Under the pieces are notes generated by a model. It was not told where the DNA came from and searched no databases. It saw only the letters and a program-made list of their open reading frames with translations. A stretch of 62,668 nucleotides of DNA from Planctomycetaceae bacterium (lineage in GTDB: Bacteria; Planctomycetota; Planctomycetia; Planctomycetales; Planctomycetaceae): assembly GCA_028284145.1 (NCBI GenBank), contig JANQSH010000121.1:1-62668 (forward strand), given 5' to 3'. Both the position numbers and the translations under genes were made by a program. Of the stretch, positions 45,031 to 55,617 are shown piece by piece (position 1 is the stretch's first letter; each line of letters begins with the position of its first letter).

Positions 45031-46592
45031 CAAAAGGTGGCCGAGAACATCGTTCTGGTGGCAAGAGATCTTCCGACAGAAGAGGAACAGCCAAAGGTCG
45101 CGCGGCAAAAGCGCAACGTCAAAGAGAACGGAAAAAGCGGCAACAATCCTCCCGACCAACTCGCCAACCTGCTGATCAATTGCCGCGAATCGATACCGCT
45201 CGAGGGATTGCCTTCCATGTGCTGAACACGAAAGCCGACCAGGGTTTTGTGTCCGATCGCCTGCATGAAGAGTTTCAGACGAGCCGGATCTCATCGACGG
45301 ATCGACGATTGGCGACGGAATTGGCAAACGGTGTCACGCGGCGAAGAATGACGCTGGATTGGATTCTCGAATGGTGTGTTGATCGCCCTTTGCAACAAGT
45401 CGAGACACCCCTGTTGGAACTTCTCCGGTTGGGCACCTATCAGATTGGTCTTCTGACAGGAATTCCGCCTCACGCGGCTGTGAATGAAACGGTTGCATTG
45501 GCCAAACAGCTCGGGAAGCCACAATGGACGGGAATCCTCAACGGGGCTCTTCGTAAGGTCGATTCCCTTTGCTGCGACGAGTTTGTCGATTCACCCGGTA
45601 CCGATGCATTGCCGATGAATGACGGGCGGTTTCGGAAGTTGAATTCCTTCGTTGCTGATGAGGAATACGATACCGGATCGTCCATTCTGCCCGATCCGGA
45701 CGTTGACGCACCGGGGTATTTTGCGTGGGGTTTCAGTTTTCCTCCCTGGATGATTCGACGTTGGTACCGGTGGATGAACCGAATTGACATGTTGAGATTG
45801 TGCCAATGGTTCAACAGGCCCCCCCATCTTCACTTACGGGTGAATTTGTTGCGGACCAGTCGCGAGGAGGTGCAGGCGGCATTGGCAGAGGCTGGTTTGG
45901 AATCAGAACCCGGCGAACACCGGGAGAGCCTCTCCCTCGCCGGGTCGTTATCGGTCACGAAGTTGCCAGGGTTTGACGAGGGGCATTGGACTGTGCAGGA
46001 TACCACAGCGATGGCGGCGGCACGGTTGCTCTCCCCTCAGTCCGATGAACAGGTGCTTGATCTCTGCGCTGGTGTGGGAACAAAGTCGACACATCTGGCG
46101 GAACTGATGAAGAATCGCGGGAGAATTATCGCAACCGATATCAGCCGAAAAAAGCTGCAGCGACTCGAGGAAAATTGTCTGCGGCTGGGGCATTCCAGCA
46201 TCGAGCTACGACTGATCGACCCTGAGTCGAAGGTTGGATTATTGTCGGAACTTGGAATCGACCGACCGTTCGACGCGGCCCTGGTTGATGTTCCCTGCTC
46301 CAATACTGGCGTGTTGAACAGGCGAGCCGAGGCGAGGTGGCGTTTGTCACCCGAAGGACTGGATGAACTTGTGGGAAAACAGAAGGCACTGCTGCAAAAG
46401 GCGTGTGATGCAACCAGACCGGGGGGCAGAATCGTTTATTCGACCTGCAGTTTTGAGCATGAAGAAAACAAGTTGGTTGTCGATGAGGTTGCCTCACATC
46501 GGGACGATCTGGAAATTCTCGCCATCAATGAATGTATTCCCGGATTCCCGGCAGATGGCGGTTTCCAGGCGTTAGTCGCAAAACGTGTTTGA
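45027..46592 (+). CDS. rsmB: 16S rRNA (cytosine-967-C5)-methyltransferase RsmB-like
   Basis: 521 residues from ATG 45027 (ATGA overlap with aroA). A 45-residue highly basic N-terminus ([20 protein letters not shown]) precedes a NusB-like RNA-binding domain (about 55-190: [16 protein letters not shown]). A roughly 70-residue acidic insert follows, then the SAM methyltransferase: [52 protein letters not shown] with one Cys, and [18 protein letters not shown] with the catalytic Cys. It methylates rRNA; the basic tail is unusual and could add RNA affinity. Confidence 0.9.
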   Translation: MTKGGREHRSGGKRSSDRRGTAKGRAAKAQRQRERKKRQQSSRPTRQPADQLPRIDTARGIAFHVLNTKADQGFVSDRLHEEFQTSRISSTDRRLATELANGVTRRRMTLDWILEWCVDRPLQQVETPLLELLRLGTYQIGLLTGIPPHAAVNETVALAKQLGKPQWTGILNGALRKVDSLCCDEFVDSPGTDALPMNDGRFRKLNSFVADEEYDTGSSILPDPDVDAPGYFAWGFSFPPWMIRRWYRWMNRIDMLRLCQWFNRPPHLHLRVNLLRTSREEVQAALAEAGLESEPGEHRESLSLAGSLSVTKLPGFDEGHWTVQDTTAMAAARLLSPQSDEQVLDLCAGVGTKSTHLAELMKNRGRIIATDISRKKLQRLEENCLRLGHSSIELRLIDPESKVGLLSELGIDRPFDAALVDVPCSNTGVLNRRAEARWRLSPEGLDELVGKQKALLQKACDATRPGGRIVYSTCSFEHEENKLVVDEVASHRDDLEILAINECIPGFPADGGFQALVAKRV

Positions 46593-46848
46593 CCTTTTTG
46601 TGAGCACAATCCCTTTGTCGGCACAATAGCAGTTTCTTTCGGCCACTCGATCTTTCGGCTATAGTCGCCAGCAAAAAGTTTCGTCTTAGCACAAAGAGCA
46701 CGATGGAATAAATGATGTGCCGCCGATCTCGCAGGACAGGCTTTCCGAACTGATGGATTTCGACACGTCGATGGCCGGTTTCGCGTTAACCTTGTGATTT
46801 CCGGTTTTCCACTCCTTTTTGTTTTCGTATTGCTAATGGGATTCTTCC

Positions 46849-48273
46849 GTGTCAGAAGCGAGTGATCAGAATAGTGTCACGGATGGCACCGATGGATTCC
46901 CGGCCAATACGCGCGTGCCGATTCTGGGACGGATTTTGCGTCGAATGCCGACATCATGCCAATTGGCGCTTTACTACGAGACGTTTTCGAGTGTGGGAAC
47001 AGGTGCGTTCATCACCATCTTCTCGATTTCCCTGCTCGTGCTGGAGTCGATTCTACAGGCTCCGTTGCTGCATCAGGCGATGCTGGCGATGTTCTTTTTC
47101 GGGAGCAACTTTCTGAGTCCGATGGTGACTTACGTTGGCCGCAAAATCCCGATGCACCTGCTGGTGATTGTTCCCAACCTTGTCGTCGGCGGTCTACTGT
47201 TTCTCATCGCTTCGCCCTGGGGAGGATCGCTCTTTTTCACGCTGGTGATGGGGGCCTGTTTCTTCGTGCGGGTTTTTCCGCGTGTCGCCGAGATGAACAT
47301 GTTCCGCGTACTTTATCCCGAAACTCACCGCTCGACAGCCGTTGGCTGGACGAAGGCAATCGCCGCGTTTTCCGGTTTTGGCATTACCGTGCTGAGTCTG
47401 ATCTGGTTTGCCGTCGATCAGGATTCTTACGCCGGTTTGTATTTGTTCGTGGCAATCCTGCTGGTGACATCGGTCTGGTATTATTCGCGAATTCCGATTC
47501 CAGATCGGAGTACCTATTTGCGGGACGACGACATCCCACCGATCAAGGCGTTTGGAGCTGGTGTGCGCGAGTTTTTTACCGACCGACGTTTTTTGCTGTA
47601 CCAGTTCGGTTTCGCATTGGCAGGGATCGCCAATTTTTTGAGCCTCTGGCTGATTCCCGATGTCATCAGAGATCATGTGCTGCCGCACGCATTCGAAACA
47701 GGGCATGCCTTGCCATTCTGGACGGTCGGGTTCGGTGCGATGTCTGTCGAACTCAGCGTCGAGAAACTGGTGATGGTGACGATTGTGGCTGTGATGCCGG
47801 TCTTCTTTGTGATCCTGTCGTCGCCATTGTGGGGGCGGTATATGGATGGCCGAAATCCGATGTATGCGCGGGCGGTGTTCAACGCGCTACAGATGATCGC
47901 CTATCTGATGTATTGCCTGGGCGGGGTGACGTTACAAATTTGGCCGTTTTTCGTGGGGACGACATTTCACGCCATTGCCAACGGCGGTGGTACCATCAAC
48001 TGGTTGACCGGAAGCATGTATTTCGCGCGATCCGAACATGTGTCGTTGTACAACGGCTTGCACGTTTTCCTGACCGGACTCCGTGGAATGCTGGGGCCGG
48101 TTATCGGATTTTTGCTGGTGATCGATCAGCGCGAATTGGGTGATGTCGTCGTGAAAGGGGCAGGTTTGGGAGCCTGGGTATTCCTGATCTCGGCGATCCT
48201 TTCACTCTTCGGCATGATCATCATGTTGATCATGCATCTTCTGGATACTGGTCCACGTGAAGCGTGCGAATGA
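46849..48273 (+). CDS. MFS-like 12-helix membrane transporter
   Basis: 474 residues from GTG 46849 with GGGA eight bases upstream. About twelve hydrophobic helices are arranged as in major-facilitator carriers, with a cytoplasmic loop in the middle (RIPIPDRSTYLRDDDIPPIK). No substrate motif is visible; SPLWGRYMDGRNPMYAR resembles the MFS loop motif G-x-x-x-D-R. It stands alone between two intergenic gaps. Substrate unknown. Confidence 0.7.
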   Translation: MSEASDQNSVTDGTDGFPANTRVPILGRILRRMPTSCQLALYYETFSSVGTGAFITIFSISLLVLESILQAPLLHQAMLAMFFFGSNFLSPMVTYVGRKIPMHLLVIVPNLVVGGLLFLIASPWGGSLFFTLVMGACFFVRVFPRVAEMNMFRVLYPETHRSTAVGWTKAIAAFSGFGITVLSLIWFAVDQDSYAGLYLFVAILLVTSVWYYSRIPIPDRSTYLRDDDIPPIKAFGAGVREFFTDRRFLLYQFGFALAGIANFLSLWLIPDVIRDHVLPHAFETGHALPFWTVGFGAMSVELSVEKLVMVTIVAVMPVFFVILSSPLWGRYMDGRNPMYARAVFNALQMIAYLMYCLGGVTLQIWPFFVGTTFHAIANGGGTINWLTGSMYFARSEHVSLYNGLHVFLTGLRGMLGPVIGFLLVIDQRELGDVVVKGAGLGAWVFLISAILSLFGMIIMLIMHLLDTGPREACE

Positions 48274-48565
48274 GTCAAAAAATGTTGGTTTCCGTTTTTG
48301 TCCAACGAGTGACTGGTTTTTGGTTGCGATTCCGAATTGGCTCGTCATACTGAGGGAAAGAGTCCATCGAACCATCCGTTCAGGTTGTTGAATTGACAGT
48401 TCCCGAAGAACGGTGAAACGGATTCTGCCTCGGTGGGGTAATTATCTGGTGAGTGGCTCGGAGATCCCAAAAGTTACAGTTGATATCACTTTTCTGGCTG
48501 GCGTGGGAGACGAAATGAAGCTGGCGGGTGATCGGTTTTCTCAAATTCAGCGGAGCAAATGCATC

Positions 48566-51133
48566 ATGTCGAGAAGGAAGAAACTGACATTTTCAGGATT
48601 GGCGCTGGCGGTTATCGCTGGTGTATCGATTGGCTGGACCATGTCTTTCGCCCAGCAGCAGGAGGGACCAGCAGTGGAAACACTGTTGCCAGCCACGGCG
48701 GTTGTTTACGTCGGTTTCGATGGCAACCTCAAACACGAGGAAGCCTGGGAGAATACAGCCGCCCACGACGCCATATACAAGACCGGCCTGATGGACGTTG
48801 TCGAGAAGTTGATTGGATTTGCCGGCGAACAACTTCGCCAGCAGGCGCTGCAAGGTGGGGGCGGAGCGGAAGATGCCGAGCAACTCAAACAGGCGAAGCA
48901 GATTTATGACATGCTGATGAACAATGGAATGTCTGTGACCATCTCTGTCGAACAGGGAGCACCGGGCGGACCGCCCATTCCCAAAGTTTATGGTCTGGCG
49001 GTGATGCACAATGCTGGAAGTCTGACCGACGGAATGACGAAACTCTCACAGGCCGTCGCCCAGCAGGAGGGACTCCAATTGAACGAGCGAAATGTCGATG
49101 GCCGCAAAGTGGTCGGGACATTGATTCCTGATACTCCCAACCTGGAAGTCAGCTGGTGGAACGAGCAGGGACATCTGGTGATTGGATTTGGGATGCAGCC
49201 AGCTGAATCAGCGATTGCCGTCGCTTCTGGCAATGCGCCAAATATCACCACCAGTAAATTGTGGAAAAAGTACAAAAGCGAAGACGTCGGATTTGAGGTT
49301 GCATTCACTGGTTGGTTCGATTTCGGCACGTTGCGGAATCTGTTCGGTGGCATGCCCATTCCAATGCCGCAGCAGGACCCCAATCAGCCACCAGTGACTG
49401 TCAGCCAGGTTTTGGAGACGCTCGGCCTGGATACGATGGGGGCCATCGTCTGCCGCACGGGTTATCAGGGCAAAGCAACCTGGTCGAAAACGATTGTCGA
49501 AGCTCCGGCTCCGCGAAAGGGGTTGCTGGCAATTGCGGATCAGGAAGCCATCTCGCTGGACGATCTGCCCCCTCTACCGTTTGAAATGAACGGCTTCCAT
49601 GCCTCAAGTTTCGATGCTTCTGCCTTTTACGACACCGTGTTGACATTGGTTCGTGGCATCGCTGCGATGGGGCCGCCGGAAGCGGGGCAACAGGTCGAGG
49701 GGATGATTCAACAACTGCCGCAAATGATTGGCTTCGATCTCAAGCAGGACCTGTTGGATTCTCTGGGCAATGTCCATTGTGTTTATGGTGACAAACGGCA
49801 GGGCCTGTTCGGAATGGGCGTTGCGATGGCAATTGAAGTGAAAGACGCCGACAAACTCAAGAATACGCTGAATCAGATTGCTGGTATGGTAGCCGAAGAA
49901 GCCCCTCCGGGAGAATTCGATATCCGCCGGACAGTCAAACATGGCCGTGAAATCGTCACGCTGGAATTTGGTGGCGGCGTTTTTAATCCGGCTTATGTTG
50001 TCGATAAGGACTGGTTCGTCGTCGGACTGTTTCCGCAAACTGTCGAAGCTTTCATAATGCGTTTGGATGGAAATCTGACCTCCTGGCGACCTTCCCGTTC
50101 GTACCAGCAGGCATTCGGTGAACTGCCGCAGAAATTCACCAGTATGACTGCCACCGATCCTCGTAAGAGTTACCGCATGTTGATGCAGTTTGCTCCGCTG
50201 TTGATGAGCGGAATGCAGGCCGGAATGCGGGAGGAACTGGGCCCCGATGTACAACTGCCCGTAACAGTCGCGGATCTTCCGCCTGCTGAAGCGGTTGCCC
50301 GTCCGTTGTTCCCCAATATCTCGGTCGGCACTGTCGACGAGAATGGGATTACGATTTACTCGCGCAATTCCCTGCCGGGTGTGCCTTTGTTGGGTATGGG
50401 TGATGGTTCCTCAGTGGCGACAGTAGGTGTGATGACCGCATTATTACTGCCCGCCGTTCAACAGGCACGCACTGCGGCCCGCCGCACACAGTCGAAGAAC
50501 AATCTCAGGCAGATTGCTCTCGGCTGTCACAATTTTCACGATGCCCACAGGTTGTTCCCTCCAGGGAATATTGTCAGTCAGGAGGTGGCTTACGAGAAAC
50601 GCTTGAGTTGGCTGGCCACCACACTGCCCTACATGGAGATGCAATTTCTGTATCAGGAACTGGATTTCAAGAAGCCAGTCGATGATGAATCCAACGCAGA
50701 TGCTGCGGAAACGCATCTCGAAATGTTCGTCAACCCTGGTGTTCCCGATAATGAACCTGGAACAACGCATTACGTTGGCATCGGTGGTTTGGGTAATAAA
50801 TTCCCGATTGCCGATCCAAAAAAGGTTGGGATTTTTGGGGGGTCACAGGCCTGTCGGATTCGCGACATTATTGATGGTACTTCCAACACGTTTATGGTCA
50901 GCGAAGCCAGCGGCAAATACGGTTCGTGGGCGGAGAACGGAATGGCCACAATTCGCGGGTTCTCGCAGAAGCCTTACATCAATGGTCCGGATGGCATTGG
51001 TGGTCCATATCCCGGCGGTGTGAACATCGCCTTTGCCGATGGTTCAGTGCGGTTTATCTCTGAAGATGTTGATGGCAAAGTGGTTGAAGGTGGGGCAACG
51101 CGTGCCGGCGGCGAAGCGATTGATTGGCCGTGA
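48566..51133 (+). CDS. Large exported DUF1559 hybrid protein
   Basis: 855 residues from ATG 48566; the frame opens at GTG 48413 but only MSRRKKLTFSGLALAVIAGV gives a signal/anchor sequence. Residues about 30-610 form a large beta-rich exported domain with repeated motifs (ETLLPATAVVYVGFDGNL; HGREIVTLEFGGG) unlike classic DUF1559 N-termini. From about 616 comes an internal hydrophobic stretch VATVGVMTALLLPAVQQART AARR, then the usual DUF1559 body (NNLRQIALGCHNFHDAHRLF; IIDGTSNTFMVSEAS) and the end box VNIAFADGSVRFI. The prepilin cleavage motif is missing, so this DUF1559 unit has been captured into a bigger protein. Confidence 0.8.
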   Translation: MSRRKKLTFSGLALAVIAGVSIGWTMSFAQQQEGPAVETLLPATAVVYVGFDGNLKHEEAWENTAAHDAIYKTGLMDVVEKLIGFAGEQLRQQALQGGGGAEDAEQLKQAKQIYDMLMNNGMSVTISVEQGAPGGPPIPKVYGLAVMHNAGSLTDGMTKLSQAVAQQEGLQLNERNVDGRKVVGTLIPDTPNLEVSWWNEQGHLVIGFGMQPAESAIAVASGNAPNITTSKLWKKYKSEDVGFEVAFTGWFDFGTLRNLFGGMPIPMPQQDPNQPPVTVSQVLETLGLDTMGAIVCRTGYQGKATWSKTIVEAPAPRKGLLAIADQEAISLDDLPPLPFEMNGFHASSFDASAFYDTVLTLVRGIAAMGPPEAGQQVEGMIQQLPQMIGFDLKQDLLDSLGNVHCVYGDKRQGLFGMGVAMAIEVKDADKLKNTLNQIAGMVAEEAPPGEFDIRRTVKHGREIVTLEFGGGVFNPAYVVDKDWFVVGLFPQTVEAFIMRLDGNLTSWRPSRSYQQAFGELPQKFTSMTATDPRKSYRMLMQFAPLLMSGMQAGMREELGPDVQLPVTVADLPPAEAVARPLFPNISVGTVDENGITIYSRNSLPGVPLLGMGDGSSVATVGVMTALLLPAVQQARTAARRTQSKNNLRQIALGCHNFHDAHRLFPPGNIVSQEVAYEKRLSWLATTLPYMEMQFLYQELDFKKPVDDESNADAAETHLEMFVNPGVPDNEPGTTHYVGIGGLGNKFPIADPKKVGIFGGSQACRIRDIIDGTSNTFMVSEASGKYGSWAENGMATIRGFSQKPYINGPDGIGGPYPGGVNIAFADGSVRFISEDVDGKVVEGGATRAGGEAIDWP

Positions 51134-51248
51134 GCGCAAATCTGACAACACTTGATTAAATCTGAGAACAAGGTCATTCTCGTAGCGACTCATTCAAGTG
51201 GGGCGTGCCAGAGAATGGCCTTTTTCTTTGATCTTGTTCGGTCTCAAT

Positions 51249-51358
51249 TTAGACCTGGACAGTTTACATTCTGGTGTGACGCCTCTGGCTCGTGGGACCT
51301 ATGTTTCGTTTCAGGTCAAACGACGTCCATCGTGGCACAGAAGAGCGTAATACGCTCT
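51249..51358 (-). repeat. Family A dispersed repeat, copy 11
   Basis: TTAGACCTGGACAGTTTACA at the left (small insertion) and GAGCGTAATACGCTC at the right. It ends 13 bases before the kinase start. Confidence 0.9.
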
Positions 51359-51371
51359 GGAATGACGCACC

Positions 51372-53105
51372 ATGTCGGATTCGAGCAGTAATACGAACCG
51401 TTCCGATCAGATTGGCCCCTGGAGAATCCTCGAAAAAATCGGGGCCGGGGGAATGGGGACGGTCTATCTCGGCGTTCATGAAGTCTCCGGTGACAAAGCC
51501 GCGGTCAAAGTGTTATCGGCTTCATTGGCCCGAGAGGAAGGATTTGTTGCGCGGTTCACGCGAGAGATTGAAGTCATGCAGCAGGTCAGCAGCCGGTATA
51601 TCGTTCAGTTGCTCGAAAGCGGTGTGCATGAAGAGTCGTACTACTATGCGATGGAATACGTGGAAGGCCAGACCCTCACAGCCCGGTTGCATCGCGAGCG
51701 CCGCATTCCCTGGGAGGAGGTCATCGATCTCAGTGTTCAGATCTGTATTGCTCTCAAAGCAGCGCATGACCACGGCGTAATTCATCGTGATCTTAAACCG
51801 TCGAACTTACTTTTGACCAAGCAGGGTGAGATCCGTCTGACAGACTTCGGTGTGGCCCAGGTTTTCGCCGGGTCCAAACTGACTGCCACCGGTGGTATTA
51901 TTGGAACAGCAGAGTACATGTCGCCCGAACAGGCGCAGGGCAGACGGGCGAATAAGAAAAGCGATCTCTACTCGCTCGGTGCAGTCATGTATACCATGCT
52001 GACGGGGCGCCCCCCCTTCACTGGCAAATCAACTGTCGATGTCATTCAAAAGCAGCGCTATGGTCAGTTCGACCGCCCACAGATGTATGTTCCGGACATC
52101 CCGCATTGGCTGGATGAAATTGTCTCCAAGCTGTTGGAAAAAGAGCCGGATGATCGTTATCCCGACGCGTATGTGTTGTCGTTACGTCTGCAGGAAGTCA
52201 AAAAGAAAGTGGCACTCTCGGTTCAAGAAGATGGTATCACACTTTCCGACATCACAAAGGCATCCGGAGATGGTGACAACCTCGGGACGGCTGAGACTCA
52301 GGCGGCTGATTCTCTGATCGCCAGCGGAGCAGGAAATATCCCCGCAGGACCGGGGACCGGAACACTGATGCGCGACTTCATGGCCGCAGAGGTTGAACGT
52401 ACCAGACAGCGATCGACACTGGGAGAGTTCTTCAACAACACCTGGGTCCTCATCGGAATGCTCGTGCTGGTGATTGCGGGAGGGTTCTGGTGGTTCCAGG
52501 ATTCGGAACTGCCCCCCCAGGAGATGTTTGACTCCGGTGTCGCGCTGATGCAGGAACCCGCGGGAGAGAGTTGGACACGCGCTCGTGACGACTATTTCTT
52601 GCCACTGCTTGAGCAGGATGACGAACAGTGGCAGTCGAAAATTGAGCCGTATCTGAAAGAAATCGAATCTTACGAATTGCGTTCGAGTTTTGGTTTGAAT
52701 TCAAAAAGGCATCGCTCTCGGAATTCCAGAAACGATATCGAACGCTTTCTGTTGCTTGCGAAAAACTATCACGAAGCTGGCGATTTCGCCGCTGCTGAGG
52801 ATATATTCACTTCACTGATTATGGTTCTCGAAGGAGAGCCGCAATATGACTCGCATGTCAAGTTGATTCGAGAACTGTTGGTGGAAGTAAGAAAGGAGCG
52901 TGTAGAAGCGAAAGAAATCCTGCAACTGCCTGCAAATGTGTTGGCGAGAGCGAAGAAATTGTATAAACAGGGAGAACCGGAACAGGCACAACGCGTTCTG
53001 ACCGGTCTGATCAAGTTGTACCACACAGATTCGGAAGAAATTCAGGAAGCAAAGAAGTTGTTGGAATTCTGGACGAAAAAGGAAGCGAGTCCTGCTGATG
53101 AATGA
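51372..53105 (+). CDS. Ser/Thr protein kinase with membrane anchor and helical C-terminus
   Basis: 577 residues. Kinase domain at about 17-285: GAGGMG P-loop (24-29), AVK Lys46, HRDLKPSN, DFG, SPEQ. A Ser/Gly-rich linker leads to a transmembrane helix (VLIGMLVLVIAGGFWWF, about 361-377). The outer part is helical and TPR-like (LAKNYHEAGDFAAAEDIFTS; AKKLYKQGEPEQAQRVLTGL). The last eight bases overlap the apt start. The repeat immediately upstream leaves almost no 5' leader, so the promoter must lie in or before the repeat. Confidence 0.9.
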   Translation: MSDSSSNTNRSDQIGPWRILEKIGAGGMGTVYLGVHEVSGDKAAVKVLSASLAREEGFVARFTREIEVMQQVSSRYIVQLLESGVHEESYYYAMEYVEGQTLTARLHRERRIPWEEVIDLSVQICIALKAAHDHGVIHRDLKPSNLLLTKQGEIRLTDFGVAQVFAGSKLTATGGIIGTAEYMSPEQAQGRRANKKSDLYSLGAVMYTMLTGRPPFTGKSTVDVIQKQRYGQFDRPQMYVPDIPHWLDEIVSKLLEKEPDDRYPDAYVLSLRLQEVKKKVALSVQEDGITLSDITKASGDGDNLGTAETQAADSLIASGAGNIPAGPGTGTLMRDFMAAEVERTRQRSTLGEFFNNTWVLIGMLVLVIAGGFWWFQDSELPPQEMFDSGVALMQEPAGESWTRARDDYFLPLLEQDDEQWQSKIEPYLKEIESYELRSSFGLNSKRHRSRNSRNDIERFLLLAKNYHEAGDFAAAEDIFTSLIMVLEGEPQYDSHVKLIRELLVEVRKERVEAKEILQLPANVLARAKKLYKQGEPEQAQRVLTGLIKLYHTDSEEIQEAKKLLEFWTKKEASPADE

Positions 53106-53622
53106 GCAAATCGTTCTATCCGAACACATTCGCAATATCCCCGATTTTCCCAAGCCGGGGATCCTGTTTCGGGATATTACAACACTGCTGGCAGAGCCGG
53201 AGGTTTTTCAAGAGACCATCGACCGCTTCGTCGATCAGTTGGCAGGAAAAGGCGTCGACACGGTGCTCGCGGCCGAGGCACGTGGATTCATCTTTGCGAC
53301 GCCGATTGCCCTGGCTTTGAAGGCACGGTTTATTCCCATCCGCAAACCGGGAAAACTTCCGTTCGATACGCATTCGTTTCATTATGAACTGGAATACGGG
53401 ACCGATTCGCTCGAGATGCACATTGATGCGATTACCGAAGAGAACACAGTCGTGCTGGTGGACGATCTGTTGGCGACTGGAGGAACAATGGAAGCCTGCA
53501 TTCGGATGGTGGAAAAAGAGGGAGCCAAAATCGCGGGTTGCGCATTTCTTATCGAACTGGACGACTTGCAGGGGCGGAAAAAGCTGGAGCCTTATGACGT
53601 TATCAGTCTTGTGCATTATTGA
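53098..53622 (+). CDS. apt: Adenine phosphoribosyltransferase
   Basis: 174 residues. Type I PRTase with the adenine-specific opening IRNIPDFPKPGILFRDITTL L, LAAEARGFIFATPIA, RKPGKLP, and the PRPP loop VVLVDDLLATGGTMEA. It salvages adenine to AMP. It overlaps the end of the kinase gene by eight bases and precedes a small hypothetical gene by 21 bases, so the three form an operon. Confidence 0.95.
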   Translation: MNEQIVLSEHIRNIPDFPKPGILFRDITTLLAEPEVFQETIDRFVDQLAGKGVDTVLAAEARGFIFATPIALALKARFIPIRKPGKLPFDTHSFHYELEYGTDSLEMHIDAITEENTVVLVDDLLATGGTMEACIRMVEKEGAKIAGCAFLIELDDLQGRKKLEPYDVISLVHY

Positions 53623-53643
53623 GATTGGACAAGTTGAATCCCA

Positions 53644-54015
53644 ATGAGCGATTTGAGTCCTGCCGAGATTGTCAGCCGTTGTAACCTGCTGATGTCGCAC
53701 GCCTGGATGGTGCGAACGTTTGTCAAGCACAGTGAGGAAGCGGAGGATTTTCCCGAGTTGATGAACCTCGCCCGGACTGTGTTCGATATTTCGCGCGCAT
53801 TGGAAACGCGTGTCGATAACCCTGCCGCCTATTTCGCCATGCTGAAGAAGAAAATCGGAAAGTTGGAGGCAGCGGCTCGGCAGTTTGCGATTGATGCACC
53901 AGAGGCTTCGGCTCACACAAATTTCGAGCAGGCCGTGATCTCGATGAACGGATGTGTGTCTCAGTTGCGAGAATGGCTGAATGAGAGTCAGGCTGCCATG
54001 AAAGTCGATTCGTAA
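53644..54015 (+). CDS. Small helical hypothetical protein
   Basis: 123 residues, all-alpha by appearance, soluble (SRCNLLMSHAWMVRTFVKHS; AYFAMLKKKIGKLEAAARQF). No family recognised. It is the last gene of the kinase-apt operon. Good codon use and spacing support it. Confidence 0.7.
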   Translation: MSDLSPAEIVSRCNLLMSHAWMVRTFVKHSEEAEDFPELMNLARTVFDISRALETRVDNPAAYFAMLKKKIGKLEAAARQFAIDAPEASAHTNFEQAVISMNGCVSQLREWLNESQAAMKVDS

Positions 54016-54269
54016 CTCGTTATCTGCCAGACAGTCGCGACAACAGGATGAACCAACTTCAGCCCGACACCCGAAATGGACGATGTTAATCCACAGCGGA
54101 TTGTCGACTGATAGCGGGTCGAACTGTCTGTTTTGTTACGATTGATTTACTATGATTGACGGCGTGGCAGATGGATTTGCCAAAGTGCCGGTCACTCAAA
54201 AAACTGCAAACAACTACAAACAGGATGTCAGGTCTTTTGGCAGGCATCCTCATCGGGGAACGGATTCCC

Positions 54270-55148
54270 ATGCGTACGATCGCGATCATGAATCAGAAAG
54301 GTGGCGTCGGAAAGACGACTACGAGCGTCAATTTGGCGGCTGGTCTGGCGAGGCATGGTAAACGTGTTTGCCTGTTTGATCTTGATCCTCAGGGACACGC
54401 ATCCTTACACCTTGGTGTGGAAGCTGTCGGTAACGATCCTTCGCTGTACGATGTGTTTACCGGAGAAAAAATGATTGCGGAAGTCCGCCGCATGGTTGAC
54501 TCCAATTTGTGGGTTGTCCCCTCGAATATCGATCTGGCTGCAGCTGAGGTAGAACTTGTCGATACCTCCGGTCGCGAAACCATCCTCCGCAATGCCGTGC
54601 AGAACTGGCAGGGCGCCGAGGAATTCGATTTCATGATTATCGACTGCCCTCCGTCGTTGGGTGTGTTGACAGTCAATGCTTTGTCAGCTGTCCAGGAAGT
54701 TTTTATTCCGTTACAGCCGCATTTCTTCGCTTTGCAGGGGCTGTCAAAACTACTGGAAACAACGGCATTGGTCACTCGTCGTTTGAATCGTGATTTGCGT
54801 GTGACGGGCGTTGCGCTGTGTATGTATGACGCCGGCACACGGTTGGCAGCCGATGTCACCGATGATTTGAACAGCTTCCTGAAGGCCAGCGACGATTCGA
54901 CGCCCTGGGCTAATGCCTGTGTTTTTGAGAGCCGTATTCGCCGCAATATCAAGCTCGCTGAGGCACCAAGCTTCGGGCAGTCGATATTTGACTACGCGCC
55001 GAAAGCTGCCGGTGCGATTGACTATGGCGCTCTCGCTGATGAAGTCCTGGGGAAGGGGCAATCGACTCTTGCCATGCACGAAAAATACGCAGTCGAATCG
55101 CAAGATGTCGCTGAATCGGACCCTTCAGAGATCGCGCAAGCCGCTTAG
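54270..55148 (+). CDS. ParA-family ATPase
   Basis: 292 residues from ATG 54270 (GGGGAA upstream). Deviant Walker [21 protein letters not shown] with the signature Lys, DLDPQGHAS, and [19 protein letters not shown]; a late [18 protein letters not shown] as in Soj. No parB or parS was seen, so this may be an orphan ParA that positions some other cargo rather than the chromosome. The TAG stop (55146-55148) is part of the TTAGAGC end of family A copy 12. Confidence 0.9.
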   Translation: MRTIAIMNQKGGVGKTTTSVNLAAGLARHGKRVCLFDLDPQGHASLHLGVEAVGNDPSLYDVFTGEKMIAEVRRMVDSNLWVVPSNIDLAAAEVELVDTSGRETILRNAVQNWQGAEEFDFMIIDCPPSLGVLTVNALSAVQEVFIPLQPHFFALQGLSKLLETTALVTRRLNRDLRVTGVALCMYDAGTRLAADVTDDLNSFLKASDDSTPWANACVFESRIRRNIKLAEAPSFGQSIFDYAPKAAGAIDYGALADEVLGKGQSTLAMHEKYAVESQDVAESDPSEIAQAA

Positions 55149-55355
55149 AGCGTATTACGCTCTTCTGTGCCGCGATGGGCGTCGTTCGGCCTGCAAATAT
55201 AGTTATAGTGCCTTGTAAAGCTCTGTTTTGGAGTGCGGATTAACATCACCCGCTCCGTTGTCGCTCCTTGCAACTTCATCACCCCTTCTTTTCAGTCTTG
55301 ACGGTTCACTGGTTCCCCACGAACCAGAGACGTCACATAAAAAGTAAACGGTTCC
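55145..55355 (+). repeat. Family A dispersed repeat, copy 12, interrupted by family C
   Basis: The left half, TTAGAGCGTATTACGCTC to CCTGCAAATATAGTT, ends at 55204. The right half, GGTTCCCCACGAACCAGAGA to AAACGGTTCCA, starts at 55312. A family C copy lies between them. Confidence 0.92.
55205..55311 (+). repeat. Family C dispersed repeat, copy 5 (nested in A)
   Basis: ATAGTGCCTTGTAAAGCTCT ... CCGTTGTCGCTCCTTGCAAC ... GTCTTGACGGTTCACT. It is inserted in the middle of family A copy 12. Confidence 0.92.
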
Positions 55356-55617
55356 AGAGAATCTGTCATTTGCGTTGGCCTCCGATTTGTCAGCCGTGAC
55401 GACAACGGTATTTTCGGTATTCCCCGTTGTGCGTTGTTACCATACTGCGCGATCTCCTGCTCAATTTTGTGCCCCCAATCCTGTGGGACTTTCAAAAAAG
55501 TTTGCCGTTCACTTTTTGCAACATGGCGTAACTTCTTTCTGCAACGCTGTTTGTAGTGAATGCTGTGTGGCGATCGAGCAACACCACCTTGATCGGTAAA
55601 AACCTTTCACTCTCTGC

